A stretch of DNA of 64,000 nt. It comes from DHVE2 group archaeon. Lineage in GTDB: Archaea; Thermoplasmatota; Thermoplasmata; Thermoplasmatales; Aciduliprofundaceae. How positions within the stretch are numbered: the stretch's first letter is position 1; each line of letters begins with the position of its first letter. Positions 1 to 8,668 of this stretch are shown here, piece after piece. The stretch covers positions 45,386 through 109,385 of the forward strand of contig WAKX01000014.1 of NCBI GenBank assembly GCA_015523125.1. Direction: 5' to 3'. Below the pieces are notes generated by a model. The model had not been told where the DNA came from and made no database searches. It was given only the letters and a program-made list of their open reading frames with translations. The translations under genes and the position numbers were made by a program.

Positions 1-5
1 TGCAT

Positions 6-731
6 TCAATGAAAGACTAAGTAATCCTTCACTATTTTTTCGTGATCGAAAGCCAGCGGTGGCAAATTATCCAAAGGGAAGAATCGAGCTTCCGAGGCGT
101 CATCCCCTCCTTTTATCTCCCCACCAATTCTTTCCACCTCGTAAACCACGGTTACAGTATGATCCCTGGGATCCCGAGAAGGGTCAGAATACACTCCAAC
201 TAATCTTTTCACTTTCACATCCAAAGAAGTTTCCTCTTTCATCTCCCGCACGATTGCATCTTCCGTTCTTTCCCCGTGCTCAACGAACCCCCCGGGCAGG
301 GCGTACATACCCTTAAACGGCTCCCTCTTCCTGCGAATTAAAAGTATCTTTTTCTCTTCAACAAGAATTGCGTCCACGGTGAGCGAGGGTTTTATGAAGG
401 GATGCTTGCTCACATACTTGAAAACCTTATCGTATTTTTCGTACTCTTCCAGCAATTTCTTTCCCTCTTCCGTGAGCTTCGTCTTTCCACCCTCCCTGCC
501 CCCGCGCTCGGACGAAACAACCTTTATTTCTAAGTTTTCCTCAATTTCCTTTATCAACCCCCACGCATGCCGATAAGAAATGTGCATATCCATGCTCGCC
601 TTCCTTATGCTCCCCAGCTCATCTATCTTTTTTAGAAGTTCGTAAGCGCCCTTGCCGAACACGTAGCCCCGCGAGTTCTCGAACCAGAACTTGTATTTCA
701 GTTCCATAATCGATAATAGTTTTCCGAACAT
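6..731 (-). CDS. ModE-like winged-helix domain fused to a Nudix hydrolase domain
   Basis: The N-terminal part (residues about 9-100) is a ModE/LysR-type winged helix with the family phrases GSIRKAS and ISYRHAWGLI. The C-terminal part (about 115-241) is a Nudix domain with a complete box: G148, E154, R162, E163, E166 and E167. Known Nudix regulators such as NrtR have the opposite domain order. The protein is probably a transcription regulator that senses, or a hydrolase that cleaves, a nucleoside diphosphate derivative such as ADP-ribose; that role is inferred. An AT-rich box near 757 would place a leaderless start at 731, but a second ATG at 707 begins just where ModE homology begins. It lies downstream of an AhpD-like gene on the same strand. 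Confidence 0.8.
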   Translation of the reverse strand: MFGKLLSIMELKYKFWFENSRGYVFGKGAYELLKKIDELGSIRKASMDMHISYRHAWGLIKEIEENLEIKVVSSERGGREGGKTKLTEEGKKLLEEYEKYDKVFKYVSKHPFIKPSLTVDAILVEEKKILLIRRKREPFKGMYALPGGFVEHGERTEDAIVREMKEETSLDVKVKRLVGVYSDPSRDPRDHTVTVVYEVERIGGEIKGGDDASEARFFPLDNLPPLAFDHEKIVKDYLVFH

Positions 732-760
732 TAAGTTTTCTGGAAAAAAAAGAGAAAAGA

Positions 761-1105
761 TTATTTTTGAAATTTCTCAATCGACTTCATCAGGGGAATC
801 AGGTGCATAAGCGCCGGGCCGCCGGCCATGAGCACGGCAACGAAGCCCGCCTCTATCAATTCGTCGGGATTTGCACCAGCATCTAAAGCATTTTTGGTGT
901 GGAGCGCAATGCACCACTCACAGCCCGTGGCAATTCCAAGGGCGAGGGAAATCAATTCTTTAGTTTTTGTGTCCAGAGCCTTTTCGGCGATAACCCTTCT
1001 CAGAAAACTCATGAACGTGCCAGTCTGCTGTGGATACTTCTTGCTCAGCTCGTTGAGCAATTTTTCAATCTCCTTCAATTTCTCTTCCGGATCCATTTTT
1101 CTCAC
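761..1105 (-). CDS. Carboxymuconolactone decarboxylase / AhpD-like protein
   Basis: This 114-residue protein matches the CMD/AhpD fold. It has the redox motif CEWCxxxH (CEWCIALH) in the middle helix, followed by a hydrophobic alanine- and glycine-rich helix pair. Family members act as thiol peroxidase partners or decarboxylases, and the CxxC favours a redox role. Start choice is ambiguous: a GTG at 1105 lies about 25 nt after a TTAAATAT box, while an ATG at 1096 has GAGGTGA just upstream. It is divergent from the MFS transporter. Confidence 0.8.
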   Translation of the reverse strand: MRKMDPEEKLKEIEKLLNELSKKYPQQTGTFMSFLRRVIAEKALDTKTKELISLALGIATGCEWCIALHTKNALDAGANPDELIEAGFVAVLMAGGPALMHLIPLMKSIEKFQK

Positions 1106-1205
1106 CTCAATTAATGATATTGCAACAAAATATTTAAGTTTTTCGTCATAATTATATCGAATTTCGCAGCAAGAGGATTAAATACGAGAAGGAGATATTC
1201 CTGCA

Positions 1206-2432
1206 GTGATTCCGAAAGACAGGATGTTCTACAAGTTCTCCCTGTACGGCTTTCTGAAAAATTTACGACTCTTTGAGCCATTTTTAATTCTCTTCTTTCT
1301 CAACTCTGGTCTTTCATACACGGAGATAGGCGCCCTATACGCAACGGCCGAGATTTCCACCAATCTATCGGAGATTCCCACAGGCGTGTACGCAGATATG
1401 TTCGGCCGGAGAAAATCCATGCTCATGGGTTTTGGCGCTTACCTAATATCCTTCTCTATTTTTTATCTTTCCTCCAATTTTTTAATTCTCCTCTTTGCAA
1501 TGATTCTCTACGGGCTCGGCGACGCTTTTCGCTCGGGAACTCACAAGGCTATGATCCTCGAATACCTAAAAATAAAGAAAATAGAGAATAAAAAAGTTGA
1601 GTATTACGGAGCAACCCGCTCCGCCTCGCAATTCGGTTCCGCGATCAACTCGATTCTCGCTGGAGTGGTGGTATTCTACACCGGGGATTATCACCTCATA
1701 TTTTTGATAACCATAATTCCGTATGTTCTGGACTTCATAAATCTGGCCACTTATCCAAAGGAATTGGACGGGGAAATCACCGAGAAAAAAAGCATCAAAA
1801 AGCAGGCGGTGGATACGTTTCGGGATTTCATCCACATGTTCAAAAACAGGAAAGCTCTAAAGGCTCTTCTCAACTCCTCGCTCTTCGACTCGGGATTCAA
1901 AGCCTCGAAGGATTATCTCCAGCCCATTCTCCAGTCCTTCGCATTGGCAATTCCCTTTATGGTGTTTCTCTCCGATGATAAAAGAACGGCAATAATGGTC
2001 GGATTGATTTATTTCTTCCTCTATCTCCTCTCATCATATGCCTCGAGAAAATCACACGTGGTGGTTAAAAAATTCAAGAACATCACCATGGCCATAAACC
2101 TCACCTTTATTCTGGGGGCAATGTTCATTTTATTCGCTGGTCTCAGCTATGCGTATCTTTTGTTCTGGGTATCCATTCTTCTCTTTATCTCTCTGCATGT
2201 GGTGTTCAACCTCCGCAGACCCATGAACGTAAGCTATATCAGCGATAAGATATCATCGAGAATCATGGCCTCCGGACTGAGCGTGGAATCGCAACTGAAG
2301 ATGATTTTCTCCGCATCCTTTGCAGTTCTAATAGGAGTACTGGCAGATTCGTTTGGGGTCGGATATTCTCTATTTACAGTGGGCATGATCATTTTGTTCC
2401 TCTTTCCACTGGTCGCCCTAAGGGAAGATTAA
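1206..2432 (+). CDS. Major facilitator superfamily transporter (DHA1-like, 12 TM)
   Basis: This 408-residue integral membrane protein has about 12 hydrophobic segments and the MFS loop 2-3 signature GVYADMFGRRKS near residue 60. That motif places it with MFS exporters of drugs or metabolites; the substrate cannot be read from the sequence. The GTG at 1206 lies about 25 nt after an ATTAAATA box, suggesting leaderless translation, although GGAG at 1191 and an ATG at 1224 offer alternatives. Its stop lies 24 nt before the carbonic anhydrase start. Confidence 0.85.
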   Translation: MIPKDRMFYKFSLYGFLKNLRLFEPFLILFFLNSGLSYTEIGALYATAEISTNLSEIPTGVYADMFGRRKSMLMGFGAYLISFSIFYLSSNFLILLFAMILYGLGDAFRSGTHKAMILEYLKIKKIENKKVEYYGATRSASQFGSAINSILAGVVVFYTGDYHLIFLITIIPYVLDFINLATYPKELDGEITEKKSIKKQAVDTFRDFIHMFKNRKALKALLNSSLFDSGFKASKDYLQPILQSFALAIPFMVFLSDDKRTAIMVGLIYFFLYLLSSYASRKSHVVVKKFKNITMAINLTFILGAMFILFAGLSYAYLLFWVSILLFISLHVVFNLRRPMNVSYISDKISSRIMASGLSVESQLKMIFSASFAVLIGVLADSFGVGYSLFTVGMIILFLFPLVALRED

Positions 2433-2456
2433 TTTATCTCTTTGCAATCTCCCCTC

Positions 2457-2963
2457 ATGGCTCAGAAAATAGGGAAGAACGTGTTCATCGCTCCTACAGC
2501 TTCCATAATCGGCGATGTGACCATCGAAGACGGAGTAAGCATTTGGGACGGCGCCGTGCTCAGAGGAGATGTTTCGTATATAAAAATTGGAAAGAACAGC
2601 AACATACAGGATAACGTGGTAATTCACGTGTCCCACGGGGTACCGACGATAATCGGAGAAAATGTCACCGTGGGGCATCTTGCCATGGTGCACGGCGCAA
2701 AAATTGAGGACAATGTAATTATCGGAATCCATGCGGTTGTATTGGATAACGCGGAAATAGGCGAAGGAAGCGTGATAGGCGCGGGCGCAGTTGTGACATC
2801 TGGAACTAAGATTCCCCCCAATTCCTTAGTTTTAGGAATTCCAGCCAAGGTGGTGAAGCAGGGAGAAAACATAAGGGAGATGGCCGTAGAGAACGGTTTA
2901 ATATACCAAGAGCTGAGGGACGAACATTTAGCGGGGAAATATGAGAGGTACAAAGGGACATAA
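2457..2963 (+). CDS. Gamma-class carbonic anhydrase-like hexapeptide protein
   Basis: This 168-residue left-handed beta-helix protein has hexapeptide repeats and the three histidines expected for the zinc site: H57, H74 and H79 (in VIHVSHG and VGHLAMVHG). Proteins of the Cam/YrdA family hydrate CO2 or remain of uncertain activity. The acidic loop that is important in Cam is short here, as in the CamH/YrdA group. The ATG at 2457 follows a TTAATTTATC box by about 25 nt, so a TTG further upstream is unlikely. Confidence 0.88.
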   Translation: MAQKIGKNVFIAPTASIIGDVTIEDGVSIWDGAVLRGDVSYIKIGKNSNIQDNVVIHVSHGVPTIIGENVTVGHLAMVHGAKIEDNVIIGIHAVVLDNAEIGEGSVIGAGAVVTSGTKIPPNSLVLGIPAKVVKQGENIREMAVENGLIYQELRDEHLAGKYERYKGT

Positions 2964-3022
2964 CCGAGGCACAAAGTTTATATTCCAATTTGCAATTTTA
3001 TTCATGTAGGGAGGTAATGTGA

Positions 3023-3130
3023 ATGGTTCCACACAAGAAAAGACAGGAATATAGCATAGAAAGGGAAATTGAAAAGGAAGTTGAGGAGGTTCTAAGGGGC
3101 AAAGAGGAGGACCAGTTCCTCGAAGAATGA
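3023..3130 (+). CDS. Small charged protein, 35 residues
   Basis: A short frame starts MVPHKKRQEY and continues as a highly charged helix rich in E and K, ending EEDQFLEE. Support for translation is good for its size: GGAGGT at 3010-3015 sits 7 nt before the ATG, and a TTTATATT box lies upstream near 2988. It stands between the carbonic anhydrase and tRNA-Gln. I do not recognise a family; the composition suggests a basic head followed by an amphipathic helix. Confidence 0.6.
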   Translation: MVPHKKRQEYSIEREIEKEVEEVLRGKEEDQFLEE

Positions 3131-3185
3131 TTCTTTTATCTCCCATCTCATTTTCTTTTATATTTTTTAAAAATAAAGAAAGTAG

Positions 3186-3306
3186 CAGCCCCGGGCAGAT
3201 TCGAACTGCCGTCGCGGGATATCTTCGAAGCCCTTTGGGGGTAAAGCACCTTTTCTAAAGGGGCTTCACCAAAGTCCCGCATGCTTGACCACTACACCAC
3301 GGGGCT
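3186..3306 (-). tRNA. tRNA-Gln (UUG) with a 48-nt intron
   Basis: Exon 1 is 3306-3269 and exon 2 is 3220-3186, giving a 73-nt mature tRNA. The acceptor pairs AGCCCCG with CGGGGCT, discriminator G, CCA not encoded. The T arm is GGCAG-TTCGAAT-CTGCC. The anticodon stem is CGGGA/TCCCG with loop CTTTGGA, anticodon TTG. The intron (3221-3268) sits between positions 37 and 38, the usual archaeal site, and has complementary ends (GAAGCCC with GGGCTTC) fitting a bulge-helix-bulge for the splicing endonuclease. Confidence 0.93.
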
Positions 3307-3360
3307 ATTCTGCCCGAGATGAGCTCGCACCTACCGGCGCTCACTACACCACGGGGCTAT
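3290..3360 (-). repeat. 19-bp direct repeat of the tRNA-Gln 5' end
   Basis: The sequence at 3290-3308, covering the first 17 nt of tRNA-Gln, recurs exactly at 3342-3360, about 52 bp further upstream on the tRNA strand. A TTAAATAC box near 3380-3388 would start transcription at about 3358, that is at the first nucleotide of the upstream partial copy. The 33 nt between the copies contain CGGGCAGA, complementary to the 3' strand of the T arm. It may be a remnant of a second tRNA or a leader. Confidence 0.75.
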
Positions 3361-3383
3361 AGGGGTAATAAAAAAAGAAGTAT

Positions 3384-4091
3384 TTAAGGTTCTTTCTCGT
3401 TATCAAGGGCGTAGATTATTCTTTTTAAAACTCCCATCATGCTGTGGTACTCCCACTTCGTAAGGATTGCTCGGCCAATTATACGTCGAAACATAACCTC
3501 CGTATTCTTCCTTTTGTGCTGTGGAAAATTTATTTTATCCAATATTTCCGAGAATCTTTTGTTCAGTAAATCTATTTCAATCGGCTCTGCAACGGGCCTC
3601 TCTTCAACATCCATATTTTTCTTATATATCTCGTAAAGTATCACCGCCGCCGCGTGGGTGATATTCATTATGGGATACTCCCTAGATGTTGGAATAGTTA
3701 CAAGAACATCACATTTTTCGACCTCCTCATTGTATAATCCGTAATTTTCCCTTCCAAATATTATGCCTACCTTGCCATCATAATTTCCAATTCTCTCTGC
3801 AAGCTCCCACGGTCTCAAGGCGATTCTGTTGAATTTTTTGTCCGATTTGGTGCTCACCCCGCTGGTTGCAACGGCAAAATCCAGAAAATCTCGAAGCTCC
3901 TGAAAATTTTTCATTATTTTTGCATTTTCCACTATGTAGCGCGCATGCTTGGAAAATCTGAAAGTGTCGTCATCAAATTCCGGAGGATTCACGAGGAGCA
4001 TGTTTTTGAATCCAAAGTTAGCCATGGTTCTCGCCAAGAACCCTATATTGCCCGTGAATTGTGGCTCCACGAACGCAACATAAATCTCCAT
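3384..4091 (-). CDS. trmJ: SpoU/TrmH-family RNA 2'-O-methyltransferase, TrmJ-like
   Basis: This 235-residue SPOUT methylase has the N-terminal phrase FVEPQFTGNIGFLARTMANFG and the knot motifs GIIFGRENYGL and MNITHAAAVILYE. TrmJ methylates the 2'-O of residue 32 in tRNA anticodon loops; the closest archaeal members are assigned C32 activity. It is encoded upstream of, and on the same strand as, tRNA-Gln. It could instead act on another tRNA or rRNA position, but the length and motifs fit TrmJ best. Confidence 0.85.
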   Translation of the reverse strand: MEIYVAFVEPQFTGNIGFLARTMANFGFKNMLLVNPPEFDDDTFRFSKHARYIVENAKIMKNFQELRDFLDFAVATSGVSTKSDKKFNRIALRPWELAERIGNYDGKVGIIFGRENYGLYNEEVEKCDVLVTIPTSREYPIMNITHAAAVILYEIYKKNMDVEERPVAEPIEIDLLNKRFSEILDKINFPQHKRKNTEVMFRRIIGRAILTKWEYHSMMGVLKRIIYALDNEKEP

Positions 4092-4162
4092 GAAGGATTA
4101 TAACTGATTAGTGATTTAACCTTTCCCCAAAGCTTTAAATTTTCCTACCCTTATCCTCGTTT

Positions 4163-4594
4163 ATGAACGCAATAACTATAATCCAATCAACTCTTGCCCC
4201 TCTTCTTCTCGTCTCTGCTACCGGGCTTTTGATTTTGGGATTGGGAAACAGAATGGGAAGGGTTATAGATCGCCTTCGGGAATTCTCAAAGGAGGTGCGA
4301 GAAGGAGTGCCAGAGGAAAGAAAAGAGGTGATTATGAATCAGAAGGGTGTTCTAATAAGAAGGGTTAAGTTGTGCAGGGATGCCATGGTTCAATTCCACC
4401 TCACCATCCTTTTCGCCTCTCTTTCCTCCGTTTTCATTTTCGGAGCAATAATTTGGGAATTTGTGCAATACATAGCTTTGATTTTTTTCTCTCTATCTCT
4501 CATAACTCTGCTCATAGGTTCAGTCATTGCAGTTTATGAAATCGCACTTTCCTACATGGCTATTCTAAGAGAATCTGATGTTTATTTGAAGTAG
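4163..4594 (+). CDS. DUF2721-family membrane protein
   Basis: This 143-residue protein has an N-terminal hydrophobic segment, a basic loop with GNRMGRVIDRLREF, and two C-terminal membrane segments. That layout and the loop phrase match DUF2721, whose function is unknown. A TTTAAAT box at 4134-4140 lies 25 nt before the ATG, so the transcript is probably leaderless. Confidence 0.75.
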   Translation: MNAITIIQSTLAPLLLVSATGLLILGLGNRMGRVIDRLREFSKEVREGVPEERKEVIMNQKGVLIRRVKLCRDAMVQFHLTILFASLSSVFIFGAIIWEFVQYIALIFFSLSLITLLIGSVIAVYEIALSYMAILRESDVYLK

Positions 4595-4631
4595 AGAAAT
4601 CTTTATATTCTCCCTTTATCTTTTCCCAACT

Positions 4632-4868
4632 ATGTGGTTTGTTCTCTTCGCCACCGCAAATCCCGAGCAGTACGGGGACCTTTTACACATTGTAAAGAAT
4701 TGCAAGACCCCGGTAGGAGTGCAAGTTCACCAGAAATTGAAAGTCTTTGGAAAACCGGATATCGTGATAGTTTTTGAAGCGAAAAATGAAAACATGGCGG
4801 AGGAATTCGTGAAGCAGTTTGGAAGGGTGAGCGATGTGAGAACCCATCTTGCAATAAAGGAGGAATAA
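4632..4868 (+). CDS. Stand-alone Lrp/AsnC-type ligand-binding (RAM) domain
   Basis: This 78-residue protein has the beta-alpha-beta pattern of the C-terminal effector domain of Lrp/AsnC regulators and no DNA-binding part. Such single-domain proteins may modulate full-length Lrp proteins by mixed oligomers or bind small molecules. A TTTATATT box at 4602-4609 precedes the ATG by about 25 nt. The next gene, yjbQ, follows after 2 nt, so the two form an operon. Confidence 0.7.
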   Translation: MWFVLFATANPEQYGDLLHIVKNCKTPVGVQVHQKLKVFGKPDIVIVFEAKNENMAEEFVKQFGRVSDVRTHLAIKEE

Positions 4869-4870
4869 AG

Positions 4871-5290
4871 ATGGTTGTTTATACCGACGAAATAAACCTG
4901 AGCACAAAGGGCGAGGTAGATATAATCGATGTGACCTCCGAAGTTGAAAAAATAGTTAATAAATCCGGAGTTTCAAATGGCGTTGCAGTTGTTTTCTGCG
5001 TAGGATCCACCTGCGCTGTTACCACCGTCGAGTACGAACCGGGGTTGAAAAAAGATATCCCCGAAGCGTTAGAAAGACTTTTTCCAAAAAATATAAATTA
5101 TCATCACGAGGAGACGTGGCACGATGGCAACGGCCACTCGCACGTGAGAGCCAGTTTCATGAAGCCTGATTTAACAATACCAATCGTGAACGGAAAACTA
5201 ACCCTTGGAACATGGCAACAGATTGTGTTTTTAGAGTTGGATGTACGAAAAAGAAATAGAAAAGTAATTGTTCAGGTCTTGGGGGAATGA
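4871..5290 (+). CDS. yjbQ: YjbQ/UPF0047 family protein
   Basis: This 139-residue protein matches UPF0047 along its length, with the conserved HxxxWHDGNGHSHVRA region (near residues 79-94) and the final GTWQQIVFLELD motif. Family members complement thiamine-phosphate synthase loss weakly, hence the name 'secondary thiamine-phosphate synthase'; the physiological role is open. The start has a strong site, GGAGG at 4860, overlapping the end of the RAM gene. Its 3' end overlaps the convergent ArsR-type gene by 19 bp. Confidence 0.88.
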   Translation: MVVYTDEINLSTKGEVDIIDVTSEVEKIVNKSGVSNGVAVVFCVGSTCAVTTVEYEPGLKKDIPEALERLFPKNINYHHEETWHDGNGHSHVRASFMKPDLTIPIVNGKLTLGTWQQIVFLELDVRKRNRKVIVQVLGE

Positions 5291-5820
5291 ACCTTTTTTC
5301 TCAACTCTTCGATCTTTTTGAGGTCGATGTTCAATAATATCAGGACTTCTTTCAATTTCCGTATGTTATTCCAGTCCATATCCCTCGTGAGCTTGTTTAT
5401 ATCTTCCAAAGTGATTTCATCCAGGTACATCAAGAAATTTTTGAAAAATTCCTCGTCTTTAACTTCATAGCCTATTTCGCTCAATGCTTCCTTAACCGCT
5501 TCCGCATGCTTTTCCTTGAATCTCCTTATAAACGCGCTCCTCTCGTAAGCTTCAGGAGCCAAGAATATTGTTTTTATTGTTCTTCCGTAGACTTTCTCAG
5601 GGATATTATGCACTTTTCTCTCACCCGTAACTTTAACTAATCCAGCCTTTTCAAGTTTCTTAATATGTCGGAAGATGGTGGATATATCTTTGTTCAAAAT
5701 CGATGATAATTCAGAAATTGTCATGTCCCTAAACCGCAACAACCTGAGAATTTTTGACCTTGTTTCCTCAGTAATCAGCTTTATTACCTCTGGATCGCTC
5801 ACAATTTCGATTTCTTTCAT
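5272..5820 (-). CDS. ArsR-type winged-helix regulator
   Basis: This roughly 182-residue protein has an N-terminal ArsR/HTH_20 domain with TRSKILRLLRF, MTISELSSILNKD and TIFRHIKKLEKAGLV, followed by an alpha-helical C-terminal region of unknown ligand. A CTATAAATC box at 5843-5851 places the start at the ATG at 5820 rather than a GTG at 5829. It is divergent from the large surface protein gene, which it might regulate; that is inference from position only. It lacks an obvious metal-binding cysteine pair. Confidence 0.8.
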   Translation of the reverse strand: MKEIEIVSDPEVIKLITEETRSKILRLLRFRDMTISELSSILNKDISTIFRHIKKLEKAGLVKVTGERKVHNIPEKVYGRTIKTIFLAPEAYERSAFIRRFKEKHAEAVKEALSEIGYEVKDEEFFKNFLMYLDEITLEDINKLTRDMDWNNIRKLKEVLILLNIDLKKIEELRKKVHSPKT

Positions 5821-5917
5821 TGAATACACAATAATCTTCTATGATTTATAGTTTTCCATAAAACCTTTGAAAAAACACCGAAAACAATATATATGGAAAC
5901 ACGATTTATTTACACTT
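5821..5917. promoter_or_regulatory. Divergent promoter region
   Basis: The 97-bp gap carries two AT boxes, one per strand: CTATAAATC (minus, 5843-5851) for the ArsR-type gene and AATATATAT (plus, about 5886-5895) for the surface protein. Both lie about 25 nt from their start codons. Confidence 0.6.
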
Positions 5918-8350
5918 ATGAAGGCACTTCGCTCTGGGTTTAAAAAATTGATTCCAGTGACCATTCTTATGATTGTACTGCTGTCGGGATTGTTACCCAT
6001 GGCTGGGGCAAGCAGCCCAACTCCTAAAATCAGGGCTTCACCTCCGGTCAAAAACCTCGTAATCAACGAATTCTCATCGTACGGATCCGCTAGCAACGAA
6101 TGGGTAGAACTCTACAATCCATCTACAGAATATGCAAATTACACAGATCTGAAGCTTACTGATCAGGATGGAAACATAGTTAATATCTCTCAAGCAGGAA
6201 TAACATCAATTCCGCCAAACTCATATCTCGTGGTACACATGGGAGCTGGGACAAATACTTCATTCAGCAATGGAAGGGCGGACGTATATGGATGGCTTAA
6301 AGGGAATATCCTCAACGATGACGGGGACGATATTTTGATTTACAACGGTACTTATATGACGCAAAATTGTCAATACATTGACTACATCGCATATTATAAC
6401 GGAGGTCCAGATTTTGACGTGGATGCCCCTCCCATCGGAAGCCACTTAAAATTTTACCTATATGGCCGAGGAACCTTTGGATATATACCTGCTCCTGGAA
6501 AAGATGAAAGTGCCTCTTTGGTCCCCAACGGAGAAGACAAAGATAACGCTACGGATTGGTATATAACCAGAGACAGAGAATCCGCCTCAGGCACCGCATA
6601 TGTGCGCTCCATGACCCCAGGTAGCGAAAATGTGAACATTTTAAAAGTTACCGCGGAAGACATAGCACCAAATAGTATAATGCAAGGTAATTTCACATAT
6701 GTAATAAAACTTAATTTTGAGGGAATTGGAGTAACAGGGGAGTACATGAAGCCAATGGATATCGTGTTAAACATGACTGGAACTGCAACATCCTCAGATG
6801 TGGTTAGTTTGAGTCTTAACACAACTACAGGTATTGGGCTGGATGAGAGACCCATGTCTTTGGATAAGAATGTGATTTTAGGTAATTTCAATTATAACAT
6901 TCACTCTGGAGAAACCCAAACTTACTACTTGGGCGTAAAGTTAGCGAAAGACGCGGATATATTCCACAACTTCTCCATATCCCTTTATGATATAGACATG
7001 GAATCAAGACCTACGGATAGTGCCCATAACGACGAGGTTTATATCCCCCAGCCAATAGTTACCAAGCAAATCAACATAACCCCCATAGATCAGACACCCC
7101 CGTATGTAACCAATGTATCATTCGATTACGGTTCACAGCTTCCACTGGGGCCCGGCATGCACCATGTTACTATACAATTTGACGAACCAATGGATACGAG
7201 AATCTTACCAGATGTAACCTACGGGAAATTTGGATATGAATACAATATTACTGGTAATTGGACTTCAAACACGGAGTGGGATGGAAATTTCATCGTAAAC
7301 AACGAGGGGCCCCACGGAGAATTGACGCTCATGGTGGATGGAGCAAAGGATGTGTTTTGGAATGTTCAAATACCGTATCAAACCAACTTCATTGTGGACA
7401 CCGAGAAGCCCTATATTAAGGACATTCAGTACAGCGCTGTGCCCCCGTATCCTGCTTGGCTACCTGTAAACATAACAATTACATTCTCAGAAAATGTCAC
7501 AGGAGTCAACGCGGCCATAAAGCAAGGAAAACACATTCAGGAGGTAATAACGGACATCTACAAAGTAAATGACACCGTATACTGCCTCGAATTCAACACA
7601 CAGAGCCTTAAAACTGGAAACTACACCCTCTGGGTGTACAACGCCACCGACATAGCCGGAAATGTAATGATTGATTTTCAAACCAACTTCTCCGTTGACA
7701 CTTCGCCACCCATCATTTCCTACGTGGATTACAAAACAAATGTAGTCGAAGGAGAAAACGTATCCTTCTTGGTATACGCAACGGACAACATCGGAGTTAA
7801 GAAAGTATGGGCAGAGTACGAGTACAAGGGAGAAAAGGTAACGGTTCAAGCCACTAAAATGGGTGATTACTGGACTTTCCAAGTTGTGGGTGGTGCTGTA
7901 ACTCCAGATACAGTTACGGTGACAATCTACGTCATGGACACAGCTGGTAATGTCTTCAAGGATAAAGAATCAATAACAGTTATTCCGTGGTGGCAATCGG
8001 TATGGTGGCTCTGGGTCATAATCGCAATAGTTGTGGGATTCATAGCACTGCTCATATATGATACTCTACGCCGTAGAAAGCTTCGCGAACAGTTAGGTGA
8101 GGAATTAGTGTCGGAGAGCTTGCTAACGAGGATTTCCAAGTTCCCGAAGAACCTCAAAAATAAAAAGAAGAAAGGCGAAGAGGAGGAAGAAGAAGGAGAG
8201 GAGGAATATCTCCCGCCACCCCCACCCAGAAGAGATATTCCTCCAGCTGAACCTCCGCCAATGCAGGAGCCGGTAGAGAAGAAAGAGGTACCGGAGGTCC
8301 CTTACGAGGACGAATACTTCGAAGAAGAAACCATCGAAAGGGAGGAATGA
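5918..8350 (+). CDS. Large secreted, membrane-anchored surface protein with lamin-tail and Ig-like domains
   Basis: This 810-residue protein has a signal peptide (residues 1-32, ending MAGAS), then a lamin-tail-like domain (VINEFSSYGS, EWVELYNPS). Several Ig-like modules follow with repeated DTxxPYI/DTSPPIISYVDY linkers and 'DIAGN/DTAGN' turns. A single membrane helix near the C-terminus (WWLWVIIAIVVGFIALLIY) is followed by a cytoplasmic tail of basic, then acidic, then proline-rich residues. Numerous N-x-S/T sites suit a glycosylated envelope protein. A TATA-like box at 5886 makes the ATG at 5918 a leaderless start. Confidence 0.8.
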   Translation: MKALRSGFKKLIPVTILMIVLLSGLLPMAGASSPTPKIRASPPVKNLVINEFSSYGSASNEWVELYNPSTEYANYTDLKLTDQDGNIVNISQAGITSIPPNSYLVVHMGAGTNTSFSNGRADVYGWLKGNILNDDGDDILIYNGTYMTQNCQYIDYIAYYNGGPDFDVDAPPIGSHLKFYLYGRGTFGYIPAPGKDESASLVPNGEDKDNATDWYITRDRESASGTAYVRSMTPGSENVNILKVTAEDIAPNSIMQGNFTYVIKLNFEGIGVTGEYMKPMDIVLNMTGTATSSDVVSLSLNTTTGIGLDERPMSLDKNVILGNFNYNIHSGETQTYYLGVKLAKDADIFHNFSISLYDIDMESRPTDSAHNDEVYIPQPIVTKQINITPIDQTPPYVTNVSFDYGSQLPLGPGMHHVTIQFDEPMDTRILPDVTYGKFGYEYNITGNWTSNTEWDGNFIVNNEGPHGELTLMVDGAKDVFWNVQIPYQTNFIVDTEKPYIKDIQYSAVPPYPAWLPVNITITFSENVTGVNAAIKQGKHIQEVITDIYKVNDTVYCLEFNTQSLKTGNYTLWVYNATDIAGNVMIDFQTNFSVDTSPPIISYVDYKTNVVEGENVSFLVYATDNIGVKKVWAEYEYKGEKVTVQATKMGDYWTFQVVGGAVTPDTVTVTIYVMDTAGNVFKDKESITVIPWWQSVWWLWVIIAIVVGFIALLIYDTLRRRKLREQLGEELVSESLLTRISKFPKNLKNKKKKGEEEEEEGEEEYLPPPPPRRDIPPAEPPPMQEPVEKKEVPEVPYEDEYFEEETIEREE

Positions 8351-8351
8351 A

Positions 8352-8564
8352 TTAGAAGGAAAAAATGACCTCCCCATTTTCGTATATTTTTCCGTGATCT
8401 TTTTTCAAAATTTTTCTTATCTTTTCCCTTCTCTCCTCCATGTACTCGATGAAATCATCCTTTCGCTCCTCCTTCATCACCTTCTCGGCTAGGTTGTATA
8501 GCTCAATTTGGAGTTTCAGATTGAATCTCGTCTCCTTATCCAAATCCTCGAGGTGTATGTCCAT
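8352..8564 (-). CDS. Small charged helical protein, 70 residues
   Basis: The protein is nearly all charged helix (EKVMKEERKDDFIEYMEERR) with a short hydrophobic C-terminus. No family is recognised. A TTTAAATAAAT box centred near 8590 lies 25 nt before the ATG, supporting expression. It ends 1 nt from the stop of the convergent surface-protein gene. Confidence 0.6.
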   Translation of the reverse strand: MDIHLEDLDKETRFNLKLQIELYNLAEKVMKEERKDDFIEYMEERREKIRKILKKDHGKIYENGEVIFSF

Positions 8565-8668
8565 AACTGCGAAAGCAATTTAATTTATTTAAACAAATCG
8601 CTTTGAAAACCCGAATTGAAGTAGATTCACAGAAAGATATATATATAATCATCTCATATCACTAATAG

